Below are positions 44,611 to 56,069 of a stretch of 64,000 nucleotides of DNA, piece by piece. The stretch's first letter is position 1. The number at the start of each line of letters is the position of its first letter. The notes beneath the pieces are model-generated. The model worked only from the letters and a program-made list of their open reading frames with translations, was not told the origin of the DNA and searched no databases. This DNA is from Ascarosepion bandense (taxonomy: Eukaryota; Mollusca; Cephalopoda; Sepiida; Sepiidae), in the NCBI GenBank assembly GCA_037127315.1, contig JBBBDQ010000310.1:4415001-4479000 (forward strand), written 5' to 3'. The position numbers and the translations under genes were made by a program.

Positions 44611-44869
44611 GAATTTTGTGTTGGATTTACATTGTAAATAGTTTTAGGTTCAGTGGTATAGATTGTTACAAAAGTTTACAATTAGTTTTAATGTTTTCAA
44701 TAGGCTTTTTAATACTTCCATTAAAAATGTTAGTTCTTGTTTTTCATATAATTTGTTTGATATTAGATTTCATAGGTATAGCTTGATGTTGCTTGGGTAA
44801 TTTTTGCATATGATGATATATTAGTTTGTTTTGATATTTTTTTTTGATTCTGAGTAGGGAATTTTTGTG

Positions 44870-45533
44870 TTTAATTTTTAATATATCCTTTTTTTCCCAG
44901 GTTTTACAGTTCCTGGAAGTTGCTCTATGTTATATTTTTTCCAATTAGAGCATTTGGTTTCATTTAGCATGTGATCTCTGTGTGGTTAGGATCATTCTCT
45001 CCACATTTTTCACATACTGTCTTGTACATTTATTCTTACCATGTTAATATCTTTGGCAGTTAAAGCACTTAATGGGTTTGGAACATGTTTCTATGTTGAA
45101 AGCTGTATATCTAATTTTTATTTCCTGTGATGACTCTGGTGCTCCAAAAGTTTTTATGTCTGTAATGTCTTGTTTTTTGATAGAATTATTATTCTTAATT
45201 TCCTTCAGTGCACACTCAGAGTTTAGTGCGTCTCTCCATGCCTCTGGAAGAATTTAAAAATTGGTGTGGGTAGACTCTTAAATGAAATTTGGTCATCCTT
45301 GGTAGAGTGTCATGTTTTCTTTTGACTTCTATCAGTAACATTATTTCTAGATTTTTCTTAATTGTTTTTGGAGTTATCTGAGATGCTAAGATTTTTTCTA
45401 TTACAAAAGGTGACAGCTTTGTTATTAGTTTGTCTTCTATTGGTTCTATTACTATGAATTGCAAAAATCTTTCCTTTGTTTCATTTTCTGTACCTAGATC
45501 AATGTATCGTCTTTTGTCTTTTTTTGTGCTCAT
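44870..45533 (-). pseudogene. LINE-C ORF1 (gag-like) with zinc knuckle
   Basis: The start ATG is at about 45531-45533. The N-terminal frame (45216-45533) gives RFLQFIVIEPIEDKLITKLS, PFVIEKILASQITPKTIKKN and LLIEVK, typical of jockey/I-type ORF1 proteins, which bind the element's RNA. Further on: SKPIKCFNCQRY.HGKNKC (about 45020-45085) and a second CE.CGE..H-type knuckle, both degenerate. Broken in at least three places. Confidence 0.7.
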
Positions 45534-45535
45534 AC

Positions 45536-46065
45536 TTTATTATTACTATTATTCATCAGCCATGCTCCTAACCAACCTCAGATCCCTATATGGTGGAGAC
45601 GATGAGGGCAGAAATCCCATTTGCCTTGTTTCTCTCAGGTTACATGACTGGAATACACAAATGTGGGAGGATTTCAAGCAAATGTCATATCCAGAATCGT
45701 TCAACCAAGTATGGGCTTACCTTAGAAATTGAAATGGCCATGTCAGATTCATTTGTTCCCAGTCTGATTGAGCCTACAGCCACCACTTACTAAGTCAGTT
45801 TAATGTTTGATATGGTAAATGTGAGCACATTTTATCTGTTTTGTTATTCTAACTTAGAGCTTGACATAACCAGCCAGTTGATTGGATCAGGTCTCTCCAT
45901 CCACCTAACTCAAGTAGGGGCCAAAGTGGTGTGTTAGAGTTTAGGAGTATATGCATAGCCCAACTCCTAAAACCCTATACCATCAGGATCCCATCCTTAA
46001 GCATCATGGGTCACCACCCATGGTAAAGAGAGGTACATTTGGTGCATTCTGATACCCTGCTGATA
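45536..46065 (-). other. Probable LINE-C 5' leader
   Basis: About 530 bp upstream of ORF1 on the minus strand, less AT-rich than its surroundings. A 100-codon plus-strand ORF (45430-45732) lies antisense here with no domain. Assigned to LINE-C only by position and by the break to other repeats at about 46070. Confidence 0.35.
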
Positions 46066-46379
46066 AAATCATCTATATATTTTGTGTTACGTTTCTTTAG
46101 AATAAATAGATAAAACATTAACTAAAATAGATTTGAGAAATCAATAAAAGGAATACTTTTATGCCTTGAGATCTGAATTTATGTTATTGGAAAGTTCTTT
46201 AGATTCAAATATTTCCTTTGTCCTGGGTAAACTACATTTCCTTTGTCCTGGTAAACTACATCTGGCAGCATGGCTTATGATCTGAAAAATGAAGGTTTTG
46301 AGAAGCAACTTTTAAAATACTGTTGTTTCTAGGTCCACCCTGACTCAAGGTTCTATTACCTGTTAGGGCCCTAGCTATG

Positions 46380-46700
46380 GGCAAATCAGTCAGTTAAGTG
46401 ACATATGTGAAACACACTTGGGTGATCATGTCTCAAAAGAGACATAACTGACTGGGCAGAAGATTATCCTGCAGTAGTTTGCCATTGCTTTCTGCGGTAG
46501 ACTGGTTGCCATCCAAGGCTATAGAACCCAATCTGTCCTATTATTTAACCCATAATTGGAAGGAAGAGATAGATTAATACCTTTCCAAAGAGTATTTGCA
46601 CATAAGTGAATGCAATGAATTCAACTGGAATTCAAACTTGGCTCCCTGACTTTTCGTTCCAAGCCAATATCCACTGCACCACAATGCACATCCATAATAA
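46380..46700 (-). mobile_element. SINE-1 copy, tRNA head
   Basis: A minus-strand, nearly complete copy in the same order as 1999-2302: tRNA-like head (GTGGTGCAGTGGATATTGG), body (CTTTGGAAAGGTATTAATC and AATGGCAAACTACTGCAGG), and the 3' hairpin TATGTCTC TTTT GAGACATGA. No target duplication was found. 46066-46379 holds nothing recognised. Confidence 0.8.
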
Positions 46701-47189
46701 TGAACCTATAAACAAAAATTAACAGTACATTTTTATAGTAAAATGACCAGCATTACATTTTTATAACAAAATGAAAATGCATCACTAAAAAAGTATAAAA
46801 ATAAATTTTTATAGTTAGATCACTAGCAATACATTTTTTATATAAAAAAATCAATAACAATTACAATATTTGTAGTGAAACTACCAGCAATACATAAAAA
46901 ATATATATCAACAAACTGTATATCTAAAAAAAACATTTTTATTTGAAAGCATAAATTATATACAATATATCTATAGTTGAAAACATAAAATTATGTACAA
47001 ATTATTTAGATTTCATTATGAAATAACTTATAGAAGTGGATATGTAGCTGAACAAAATCAACCAACCAATCAAGTATTTCTTAAATTTTGTAGATAATTA
47101 AACAATGGATATTATAACTTTTATTTCAGTGATATAATTAAAGAACCTTTCAAGAATTAACATGACAGTAGCAAGTAGAATATAAACCA
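46701..47189. other. AT-rich stretch with irregular internal repeats
   Basis: Between 46720 and 46910 a motif like ACCAGCAATACATTTTTATA recurs four or five times with irregular spacing: a decayed minisatellite. Confidence 0.45.
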
Positions 47190-48070
47190 TATATACTTGA
47201 ATATAATGCGAGTTTAGTTTTTCATTTAAAAAATGGTGGGAGTGCACAATACACAAGTCTTTTTTTGAAGAGGTTAAAATCATGCATTTTTGGTGACCAG
47301 CTGCACTATACACAGGTAAATTTTTTGTTGGGGGTTTAAAATTCAAGCCAATCATATCAGGAGTTACACTAGAAAACAAGTTGACTTATACACAATAATA
47401 TACGTTAAGTGTTGGATGTGATATGCAAGCCAGGAAAACCCAGCTGAATCTGGATCAAATATAATGTCAACAAGAAACATTTTGCTTTGAAAGAAGTTGA
47501 TCTGTGATGACCTCACTATATATCTGGCTCATCTCAGTTGGCGCCAAAATAAACTTTGCACTCAGTGTTACACAAAAGTGTTAGAGATGCCCGGTGCATC
47601 AATGGGTTGGCCTGGAAGAGGATCTCACCACTGGCTACAGATTTGTAACTTCAATGCATGTCAGTAGCTACATTCACTGTGTAAAAAGGTGGATGGCCCA
47701 GATGCACTTAGGATGTGCAATTATGAAACAATCACTTGGCAAGAAGATATATAAGTTGTAAAAAACAGAGAATCTCTTACATCCTCACAAGATCAATCCA
47801 TATTTAGAGAAAACTCAAAGTCACACAACAACTTTGCTGATATCAGTTGGTTTTGAAGAAACAATTATTTTTCATGTGAAAGATTTCATCCCTTGTTCTT
47901 ATTAGGCTGTACATTGATAACATTATGGAAATATTAAACAAAATACCATATTTCTTGGTTATAATAGGAGAAATTTAAAAAAAAAATGAAAGGCAAAAAG
48001 GGGGTTTGTATTATACACAAGTACACATTTTCAGAAGTTTTAAATCAACTTAAAAACTTATTTAAAACAG
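47190..48070. mobile_element. Possible non-autonomous DNA transposon
   Basis: The left edge has CCATATATACTTGAATATAATGC and GAGTGCACAATACACAAG; the right edge has ACCATATTTCTTGGTTATAATA and TTGTATTATACACAAGTACAC. Edge text of this kind ('TATACTCGAATATAATGCG') is common at DNA transposon or MITE ends, but a clean inverted repeat and duplication are not visible. The interior includes TTGGCGCCAAAATAAAC. No transposase recognised. Confidence 0.25.
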
Positions 48071-48239
48071 CAAGATTTCAAATACATTCAGCACAATAGA
48101 TAACAACACAAAAAGTAGGCAGGTGCTGATAATTATTTACAACAGATATTTAATTTGTCAGAAGTATTTGTTTCTCTCTTCATTATGAATGAAAGAATGT
48201 TTTTCCCAGTTTATTATAAAAATATAATAAAGTTATATC

Positions 48240-48570
48240 AAATGGAAAAGTAGAAAACTCTTTGGGTCAAGTCATTGGATCCAACCAATACTTTTATCCA
48301 CTGGGCCATGTGTCCTCAAGTTGTGAGTTCAATACCTGGCTACAGCAGTGATGAACAAAAAGCTTAGTGAGTTGAATTAAATAGAGATAACTAAGACATC
48401 TGAAAGTAGCATGACTCATTGAATGAGAACAATTTACCCCAGTAACTGAAATAAAGGTTTCAGTTCAAAATTCCAATCACCTGAAGAAGGTTGGAGCATA
48501 GAATGGCCCAAATGTTGTAAATATAACAACAAAGATGGGGACAACACTCTGAACAATGTAAATAATGTAA
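48240..48570 (+). mobile_element. SINE-2 copy
   Basis: Head with CCACTGGGCCATGTGTCC and TTGTGAGTTCAATACCTGG, middle with GAATGAGAACAATTTACCCC and AACTGAAATAAAGGTTTC, tail with CACCTGAAGAAGGTTGGAGC and GGACAACACTCTGAACAATG. About 330 bp, in the same order as the copy at 35810-36115. Confidence 0.65.
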
Positions 48571-48589
48571 ATGAAATCACAGAATTAGT

Positions 48590-49095
48590 AAAAATATTTC
48601 CCAGAAAATTGATGATGTATTAAGAAATAGGAAAATATATGAAGACACAAAGAAAAACATACTAAATTGCTATATAATATTTAATTTCCTACATAGCAAT
48701 GTATGCTGAATGGAGATGAAGAGACTTGAATTGACAGAGATAGGGTTTTACTAATGAATAATAGGAATACCACAAACAGAACATGTGAGCAATGAGGAAA
48801 TGTTAAAGAAAATTAGAAAAATAAGGGATCTTATACTTACAACCAGAAACAGATGTAATTTCTAAGAGCCAAAATGTTAAAACATGGCCTAGAGAATTTG
48901 ACATGCACAAGACATGTTGAAGACAAGAAAAGCAGGGAAAAACATTGAGAAACCTACTTAGCAAGTTTAAATGAATGGATGATAGAACAGAAATAAAGAG
49001 GGACTGTAAAGTTTAAAATATTACTTAGAGCAACAAAAGACAAGACATTATGGAGAGTCCTGATTGTCCATGTCAAGAAAAGACTTAGAAAAGAA
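48590..49095 (+). mobile_element. LINE-B RT C-terminal fragment
   Basis: Pieces: LRNRKIYEDTKKN-like residues, ILNCYIIFNFL, EHVSNEEMLKKIRKI, a LENLTCTRHVEDKKSREK-like stretch, TYLASLNEWMIEQ and LLRATKDKTLWRVLIVHVKK. About 500 bp with frameshifts, truncated at both ends. Poly(A) at 49118-49136. Confidence 0.75.
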
Positions 49096-49309
49096 CAAGA
49101 AAAGACATTTTGGTGCAAAAAAAAAAAAAAAAAAGGTCTATACAAGTGTTTTTCATTAAGAAAATTATATGGATTTGTGTGTTTGCACAAATAATTTATT
49201 ACTATAAATATATTTACACAGATATGGAAATTATATTAATCTTATTAATCTTTAACTAATGAAGAATTTAATTAAGACAAAAAAAAAATATTTTTGTGAG
49301 AGAAATTCT

Positions 49310-49720
49310 TCTTTATGTGTTGTGTCCTTTCAGGATGTAGGTGATCATGGCCCTCCACACCACCTATTCCTTGTTGCTCTTAACACTTTTTTCTTGGTAT
49401 CTCTCCTAAACCCTGCTCTGTCATCAACTTGCTCAAGCCCATCAAGTATGTCTCATACTGTTTTCCCCTGTCTTTCTTTACCTCTATCAATCCCGTGAGT
49501 ATTAGATTCTCCAAGCTCTTCTTACTCATTACATGTCCAAGAAACTTTTGTTGTATCTTCTTGATGCTAAGTATAAGTTTCCTCTTGAAAACCTTATCGT
49601 TGATCACATGTTTGGTCCATGTTATCTTCAGCATTTTTCAGTAGAACAACTACATTTCTGTTGTTAGGAATCTCTTTCATCTTTGATGAGATTGTCCAGC
49701 ATTCATTGCCAGGTAGAGAG
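49310..49720 (-). mobile_element. LINE-B RT C-terminal fragment, best frame
   Basis: The open minus-strand frame 49380-49634 reads LKITWTKHVINDKVFKRKLI, QQKFLGHVMSKKSLENLILT, GLIEVKKDRGKQYETYLMGL, SKLMTEQGLGEIPRKK. This is the longest uninterrupted LINE-B stretch. The frame breaks before the LLRATKDR tail at about 49370. Confidence 0.8.
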
Positions 49721-50404
49721 ATTTAGAATACCTAATTTTCTATGGTTAAAGCGTATATTTGAACCCTGACCTCATTGTCAACATTACATTGATCTATCAA
49801 ATACATAATTCACTCACAATTAGTGGTTAAATAAAGACAAGTTTGAAGATTTGTAAGTGATTGAAGCATTATTGGAAAAAGGTTTTTCTTTGTACATTGT
49901 GTACGTAAACACATAATCTGATCATGAAAGGAGGAAAAGAAGAAAAACAGTTTTTCAGCTGAATAGCTATTTATCTTTTCATAAAGAAATCTAAAAACTG
50001 TGAACTATAAATGAAATACAGTCTGGGAGAATTGTGTCAGTCAATATCTTGGGGAGAAAAAGAAATTATTAAAATTTTAGTTCTGTTTATATAATAAAGA
50101 ATCTAAGGAAGAAAAGAAAATGAAAGTGTGGGAAAGAGATGAGAAGTAAATTACGAAAGAAAATTAGAGATGCAAAAAGATGAGAAATAGAAAAAAAATA
50201 GATGACAATAAAGGAGAAGAAAGTAGATAAAGACAGAAAAGATAAGTGATCAAGAGTAAGGTAAAAAGGAAACAAAGAAATGTCACATCACAAGTTTACT
50301 AACTCATTAGAGTCATAAGGGTACCACGTGTACTGCATTCATGGCAGCAGTGGTGTACCTTGGGCAATATAGCTTGATAGAATCCTCTTTTTTTCAAACT
50401 GGTT
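49721..50404. other. AT-rich stretch, nothing recognised
   Basis: Purine-rich low-complexity DNA at 50100-50280. No element recognised. Confidence 0.4.
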
Positions 50405-50605
50405 TTGAATTCAGTTTTTCTTCTCCCAGACTGGTTGCCACATCAAAGCAAGAAAACCCAGTCTGCTCTATTATTTAACCTTTAGCTGGAAGAAGATAGA
50501 TTCAAGACTTAAGGCATTAGCATAAAGTAGAAGTGAGTGGGAATTGAACTTGGCATGCTGAATTCATTTTCAACAATGATAACCATTACACTATTCATGC
50601 ATTCA
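50405..50605 (-). mobile_element. Diverged SINE-1-like copy
   Basis: On the minus strand: AGTGTAATGGTTATCATTG (A-box-like), CCAAGTTCAATTCCCACTC (B-box-like), then TAAAGGTTAAATAATAGAGC, AGACTGGGTTTTCTTGC and GGCAACCAGTCTGGGAG. The order is that of SINE-1, with a different head and a shorter body. Confidence 0.55.
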
Positions 50606-51689
50606 AATAAAGAATAGAGGATTTAGAAAATGGTTAAAAGGCTAAAGAAGATGTGATAAATAGAAAACTATAAGAAATTAAAAGTGAGAAAGATGAAAAG
50701 AGAAAAGAAATGCTAACCATGAAAAATGAGATAAAAAAAGAAAAAAAGAGAAATGAGAGAGAGAGAGGGGGAGAGAGGAAAAGGAAAAACAGAGAAAAAT
50801 ACAATATGGAAGTAAATAGAATAATATTCAGACATAGAAAATGAAAAGAATTCTGTCTATGCAATGTCATTATTTATTCAGCAATCATAATCCTTACAGA
50901 CACATATTTCCCTCCATCTACCATTCCTCAGACATAGTTGATGCTGGATTTATTATAAGTTTATCTTTTCTAATGTGTTTAGAGTATCAACAAATAACAT
51001 TCAAATACTTTGCTGGAACAATAAATCAGAAAGAAAAATTGTAACCACCATCCAAATAAAACTTTTCATAAAGTTTACAAATTAATATTCATCCTATTAA
51101 TGCCAACTATCTTTTTTGGTTTCTATCCAGCAATACCAAAGTGATTTAAAGACAACAAGATTTCAGGATTTTGATAGAGTTCATTTGCTTGATACACAGA
51201 AGAAATAATTATGGTTACATTCTTTAAATTTCAACTTGTTACAGAAGTAACACTGAAAGTGACTTAATATAAAAGTTCTTTCATAGTTATTTATTTACAT
51301 AGAAAGTAATTTTCTTTGGAAATATACTGTGAATGATTTATTATTGAAATATAAAGTTTATAATATAATATAAAATATAAGTTCATATAAAAATTCATAT
51401 AAAAATTCATCATTTAAATTTTGTCATTATTTGAATTTAAATTAGACTTGTGGCAATCACTGATAATTGGTTATATAATCATTTGCCAATTAATTAGTGA
51501 TCAGTTTTTTTTTGCTGATTAATCTATTTCTATACTTGGTCATCCTTGTTTGTTACATCAGAAAACTTTCATCAACTGGCTTAAAAATCATCTAAGACAT
51601 AGAATGAATTTAAGTAATCTAATAGATGTTCATTATTTTTTTTTACCAAACCTGATTATAAAGTAATAAATTGATTTTTTTAAATTTTT
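50606..51689. other. AT-rich stretch with GA-rich low-complexity DNA
   Basis: (GA)n at about 50755-50776 within a long purine-rich strand. No element recognised. Confidence 0.45.
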
Positions 51690-52980
51690 TTTTTTTATAA
51701 GCGTTTCACCCCAAGCAAGGCATGTCACTGCTACTACTGCGCAGGGGGCTACATAGAGTGGAAAAAGGATGATTAAATATAGGAAATGTCAGAGGGTGGG
51801 TGATAGGCGGGTAAGGATACCGAGAATGAGGGTTGGGTAGATGAGAGTGTTCTGAGAATAATTGGGAGTTAGAGTGATAGGAGGTGTCTATTGACCCTAC
51901 ATTTAAACACCTGGAGATTGTAGCTGTCAGGAAAGCAGACTTGTGGAAGAGAGTTCCACAGGCGGGAAGCGCGAGAAAAGAAGCTGTTGGCGTAGAATTT
52001 ACAGTTACATCTTATCTGTTTAACTGTAAAAGGGTGGAACCTAGTTGCTAATCTAGTATCTCATGTAAATTTCTGCTTAGGCGGCACCAGTGCTCTAAGT
52101 TCATCGGAGCAGAAGCCATGAAAGTACTTGTAGAAGAGGCACAGGGAAGCCACATCACGCCGGTGAGAGAGTGGTTGCAGCCGGTCTGCCAAGTCAGTAT
52201 CAACTACGTTACAGATCCTTCTTTGTATTTTGTCAAGAAGCCCAAGGAGAGCAGCAGGGGCACCCGGCCAGATATGGCAGCAATATTCAATACACGGGCG
52301 GATGGTAGATTTGTATATGTGCAGAATAGATTCAGGTGGGAAAAACTTCCGGGCCCTGCACAGAGAGCCGACTTTCATAGCGGCAGATTTGGCAATGGAT
52401 TCGATATAGTCATTCCATTTGAGGTCTGCCAAAAGTGTAAGGCCAAGGAGGCGTAGTATTTTACTCTCTGGGAGGCTAGCTTGTCCCATGCTAATGGGAG
52501 GTAGATGCGATTGTCTATGGTGGTTAGTTGATAACAGCTTTGTTTTAGAAGCATTGAAATTTACTAGCCATTTCCTACCCCAGGCCACTACGGATTGGAG
52601 GTCCTTTTCAAGCATGGCAGCGAGGTTTGCTTTGTCGCCCACACCTGGTTTTTGATCGATGCGAGAGTAGATTGTTGTGTCATCGGTGTACATGCCTACT
52701 TGGAATCTAATGGTGTCAGGGAGATCATTAATGTAGATCAGAAAGAGCATGGGACCTAGGATAGAACCTTGAGGGACGCCCGCATTCGTATGGTAGTTTT
52801 GGGAGGCATGCCTATTTAATACTACCTTCAATGTGTGGTTAGAGAGGAATGACTGGATGAGGTCAAACAGATATCCAGTTATCCCGTAGCTCCGCAGTTT
52901 GCACAGGAGGCCAGCATGCCAGACCCTGTCGAACTCTTTGGAGATATCCAAGGCAATGGTTCGGGCTTCGCCATTAACTC
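51690..52980 (-). mobile_element. LINE-A, best-preserved copy
   Basis: About 1.29 kb, 5'-truncated. It ends (minus strand) CTTGCTTGGGGTGAAACG then TTATAAAAAAAA, the LINE-A 3' terminus with an A-rich tail. It is clearly less AT-rich and richer in CpG than the surrounding DNA, which fits a young insertion. It encodes the RT from just before the first catalytic region to the C-terminus, followed by a 3' UTR of about 175 bp. No target duplication could be fixed. Confidence 0.9.
51869..52951 (-). pseudogene. LINE-A reverse transcriptase (one internal stop)
   Basis: About 360 codons in a single frame. From the truncated N-terminus: LDISKEFDRVWHAGLLCKL (motif A, catalytic Asp), [28 protein letters not shown] (motif C, normally YADD, here Y-T-D-D), KLLSTNHH, LLGLTLLADLKWNDYI, KSTIRPCIEYCCHIW, RICNVVDTDLADRLQPLSHR, CLFYKYFHG, CSDEL. 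The only interruption is TGA at 52061-52063, where the copy at 58738 has CGA (Arg); a CpG C-to-T change explains it. Beyond it the frame continues with LATRFHPF, SFFSRASRLWNSLPQ and YNLQVFKCRVNRHL to the TAA at 51869-51871. The 5' half of ORF2 is absent. Confidence 0.9.
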
Positions 52981-53299
52981 TAATTTAAATACTGATGATG
53001 TACATTATAAAAAGATACTGCTCTTGTTAAAACTAAGTGAACTATTGTAAATAAAGGTTAAGATAGAATAGACTTTCCACTCAGTTTTACAACAGACTAT
53101 GAAGAGAGCCAGATGAATCATGGGAGCAATCTAAGCAACATTTTGCTGCTGAGTGCAGGTTCACATGATTGAATCCGCTGCAAGCAAGAAAAAGAACTGT
53201 ATTACATTCAGTTATATAAACATCCACTCTAGTGAGAAGATGGGCAGTCTCTGAGATATTGTAGATGAGAATGTAAGGCCCATATTTCATCTGAAGAGC

Positions 53300-53955
53300 C
53301 TGGGGCTACACACACAGATCAACAGAGCAACATATGGAACAGCTACATTGAATCTATAGCTGCATCTACTGCAAAGAAGGTTGGGTCACTCTGTTGCACC
53401 AGCAAGTTTTTCTTATCAGAGTTCATCTTGCACACTTAAAAATCTACTATTCATCCCTACATTGAATACTATCACCATATCTGGTTGGGTGAAAGAAAGA
53501 TCTATAATGTAATCGATCCTGACTTTGCAGCCCGACTTCAGTCATTTTCTCATTGATGTGATATGGCTGCTCTCTGTCTTTTCTATAAATATTTTCATGG
53601 CAACTGCACTGATGAGGTGTGTGATATAAATGTAAGAAGAGATGCAAAAAGTGAAGATTATGAGGTTAAGGAGGATGGATAATGATTAACTCTGGATCCG
53701 AAGAAATTAAGAATGTAGTATTCAGGGAATTGTAGGAGTCTGTTCTGCAAAGTAAAAAAGGTTTCAAAATCTGAATAAAACCTTTTCTGTATCTTATGTT
53801 TTAATTTAAATTTTTGCCAATCTTCATCTTCTTTCTCCTTGGATCCTATTGTTATCACTCCTTAATAATTATATTTCTCACACTCTTTCACTCTCAGTAA
53901 CCCCTTGCATCTTAGTGCATTTTATTACCTTGCTTGGAGTAAAATGTTATTAAAA
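53300..53955 (+). mobile_element. LINE-A RT C-terminus to 3' end
   Basis: Plus-strand pieces: YIESIAASTAKKVGSLCCTS, KFFLSEFILHT, STIHPYIEYYHHIWLGE, YNVIDPDLAARLQSFSH and MAALCLFYKYFHGNCTDE; after a rearranged stretch (53640-53870) the 3' end CCTTGCTTGGAGTAAAATG. Together with 51690-52980 it forms a head-to-head pair of LINE-A copies. Confidence 0.75.
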
Positions 53956-54204
53956 AAAATATGAAAAATGTAAAAATAAATATAAGTGATAATAATCAAT
54001 AATATTATAATGATCCTTATGAAGGAGATGCTATGAGATCTGGAAGAAAATAAGTCTTCAGCTCAAATGGAATTAGCATATTTGGCACAGAAGTATAAAC
54101 CTAATTGGCCTGTAAATATTTGACCAATAAATATAAAAATGTTGGAAACATAACACAAGGTGAAATGGTACAATAAGTGACTACAGATATAATCTTTCTT
54201 TTAA

Positions 54205-54510
54205 TCATTTCACCCCAAGCAAGGCAAGAAATCCACTAAGATTATGAGAAAAATACTGTTAAGGAGAGAAAGCAATAAAAAAACAAATTAAGAAGACAGA
54301 AGATAACAATTAACATTGCATTGGAAATTTTGAAGATCAACTTTGACTGGGAAGCAAGAAACAAGAAGAGAGTTCCACAAGCGAGAAGTGCGATAAAAGA
54401 AACTGTTAACTTAGAACTTATGGTTATATCTAGCCATTTCAACAGTAAAATAATGAGACATTGCCAACAATTGAGTACTGCACAAGATTTCAAGTTTGGA
54501 CCATTAACCT
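54205..54510 (-). mobile_element. LINE-A RT C-terminus and 3' end
   Basis: Plus strand: ATTTCACCCCAAGCAAGGCA, GGAAATTTTGAAGATCAACT, AGAGAGTTCCACAAGCGAG and ATGGTTATATCTAGCCATTT. The minus-strand frame 54242-54493 reads LTVSFIALLACGTLFLFLA and related text in a shifted frame. Confidence 0.7.
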
Positions 54511-54714
54511 TGCAGATTCATTTTTTGATTTTTATTATTTGTTATATGAGCGGTGCTGAAAATGTTTTGGTTCTACTCACTTGTAAAATCTGAAAGAGCT
54601 TCTTGGTCAGACTTGGAATTTTTCAATACTTCTCCATAGTTGTTGTTGACACTATAACAATTAGCAGTGACACAAGAGTTCACATCATGTTACTGAATGC
54701 ATAGTATTTTATTT

Positions 54715-54880
54715 TTAATCAAGTCACTCCAAGCAAGGTGGTAATGTCACTAAGATGCAAGGGGCTACTAGCAGTGAAAGAAAATAAAAAAGACTTTAGA
54801 AGAAAGTAGAAACCCAATCCTAAAGGGATAAACTTCTATTCCTGTTCAAAAGACCAGGAAGGAGTGTGAACCAGATGACA
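54715..54880 (-). mobile_element. LINE-A 3' UTR fragment
   Basis: Plus strand: AAGTCACTCCAAGCAAGGTG, ATGCAAGGGGCTACTAGC, AAAGGGATAAACTTCTATTC. Same subfamily as 29456 and 37170. Confidence 0.65.
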
Positions 54881-56069
54881 GGTAAACCTATCTTATGCTC
54901 TCAAGTTTTTTCTGATCATATTGTGAAATATCTCACTAACTAAAGGGTACTTTTAAACTTTAATTATTATAAATACAAAAATTATTTATAAATCAAATTA
55001 TTAGTTAACTAAAAAATTTAGTAGTAGTACAAAATTTAGTGAATTATTTAGTAAAACTTGTTTAAAAACATTACTTCAATAAAGTTGGTTAGAACTGCAA
55101 TTAGTTGTGAAGTAAAATTGAAAGTGAGATCAAATTCTTTTTCTTGATAATTCATTCATTAGTTCATATCTTTTGTCTTTCCTTCATCTGTTTGCCCTGG
55201 AACTATAAAGAACCACTTAGTGGTATCTACGTAACAGTAAACATATTTGCCTAATTGTAAGATATTTGAGAAAATTAAGATCTTAACATGTTTTTTGTTT
55301 ATTTTACTTGTTTGGTCCATATATTTACTTTATTAATCAAGATAGTACTCATTCTAACAAACTTAATTAGCCTTTCAATAAGTTTGTACCAAAACAAATA
55401 CAAGATAAAATGAGAAGGAAAACAACAAAAGAAATAATCCTGAAAACTGTCTTAAAGCAAAGTTTTTAAAGAAAGAACAAGTTAACAGGTACAATTCAGC
55501 TTAATTGTGTGGCTAATGTAATGACATCCTTGTTGAACTCAAATCCCAATTATTCAGGTGGATTTATTTTAAATGACTTGTTATATGTTAAAAAAGAAAA
55601 AAAAAGCAAGTTTTAATTGAAGAGCAATAATGTTTGAAAAGAGAAGAATGAAAACTTCTTTTTGCAATAGAAACAACTCAGTAATCAAAGCATGAATAAT
55701 TGCTTGTTGTTGGTTGTGATAACCATTTTTAACAGAGAAATATGCGGCTCATTTTCAGATCTATCTGTATCTTTTTGCTACAGGAAGAAATTCAGAGGAG
55801 AAAAGTAGACTACTGAAATATAAAGTGAATTTTCTAATGACTGATTTAATAAACATATAGTAGGAAGCTCGATCAAGCTTATTAAATTGACCTTGTGCCA
55901 AACACAAACTCCCCACAAGTTAAGATTATCAGAAGGTTGGAAGAATAAAGCTGTTTTGTATGTATAAATAAATGAAATTTTATTTATTGAACAGCATAAC
56001 ATCAAATTGTATGTATGAAATTATTAAACTGTGAGGATGTTCAAAGAGAAAGTGTAGTAAGAATTTTAC
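54881..56069. other. AT-rich stretch, nothing recognised
   Basis: No gene, RNA or repeat family recognised. Confidence 0.4.

Larger units (their letters stand above)
41390..46065 (-). mobile_element. LINE-C: I-type non-LTR retrotransposon, nearly full length but decayed
   Basis: On the minus strand the domain order is 5' leader, ORF1 with zinc knuckles, endonuclease, reverse transcriptase, RNase H and a Cys-containing C-terminus: the layout of I-type non-LTR elements. The whole 4.6 kb is one copy with stops and frameshifts throughout but no large rearrangement. The 3' end near 41390 lies in A-rich DNA (CAACAAAAAAAAACAACATAA region); the 5' limit near 46065 is an estimate. Confidence 0.8.

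Noticed and set aside
45430..45793. Plus-strand ORFs of 67 and 100 codons
   Set aside because: Antisense to the ORF1 start and leader of LINE-C; no recognisable domain. A real antisense gene cannot be excluded but is unlikely.
52118..52655. Plus-strand ORFs of 112 and 78 codons
   Set aside because: Exact antisense shadows of the well-preserved LINE-A reverse transcriptase.
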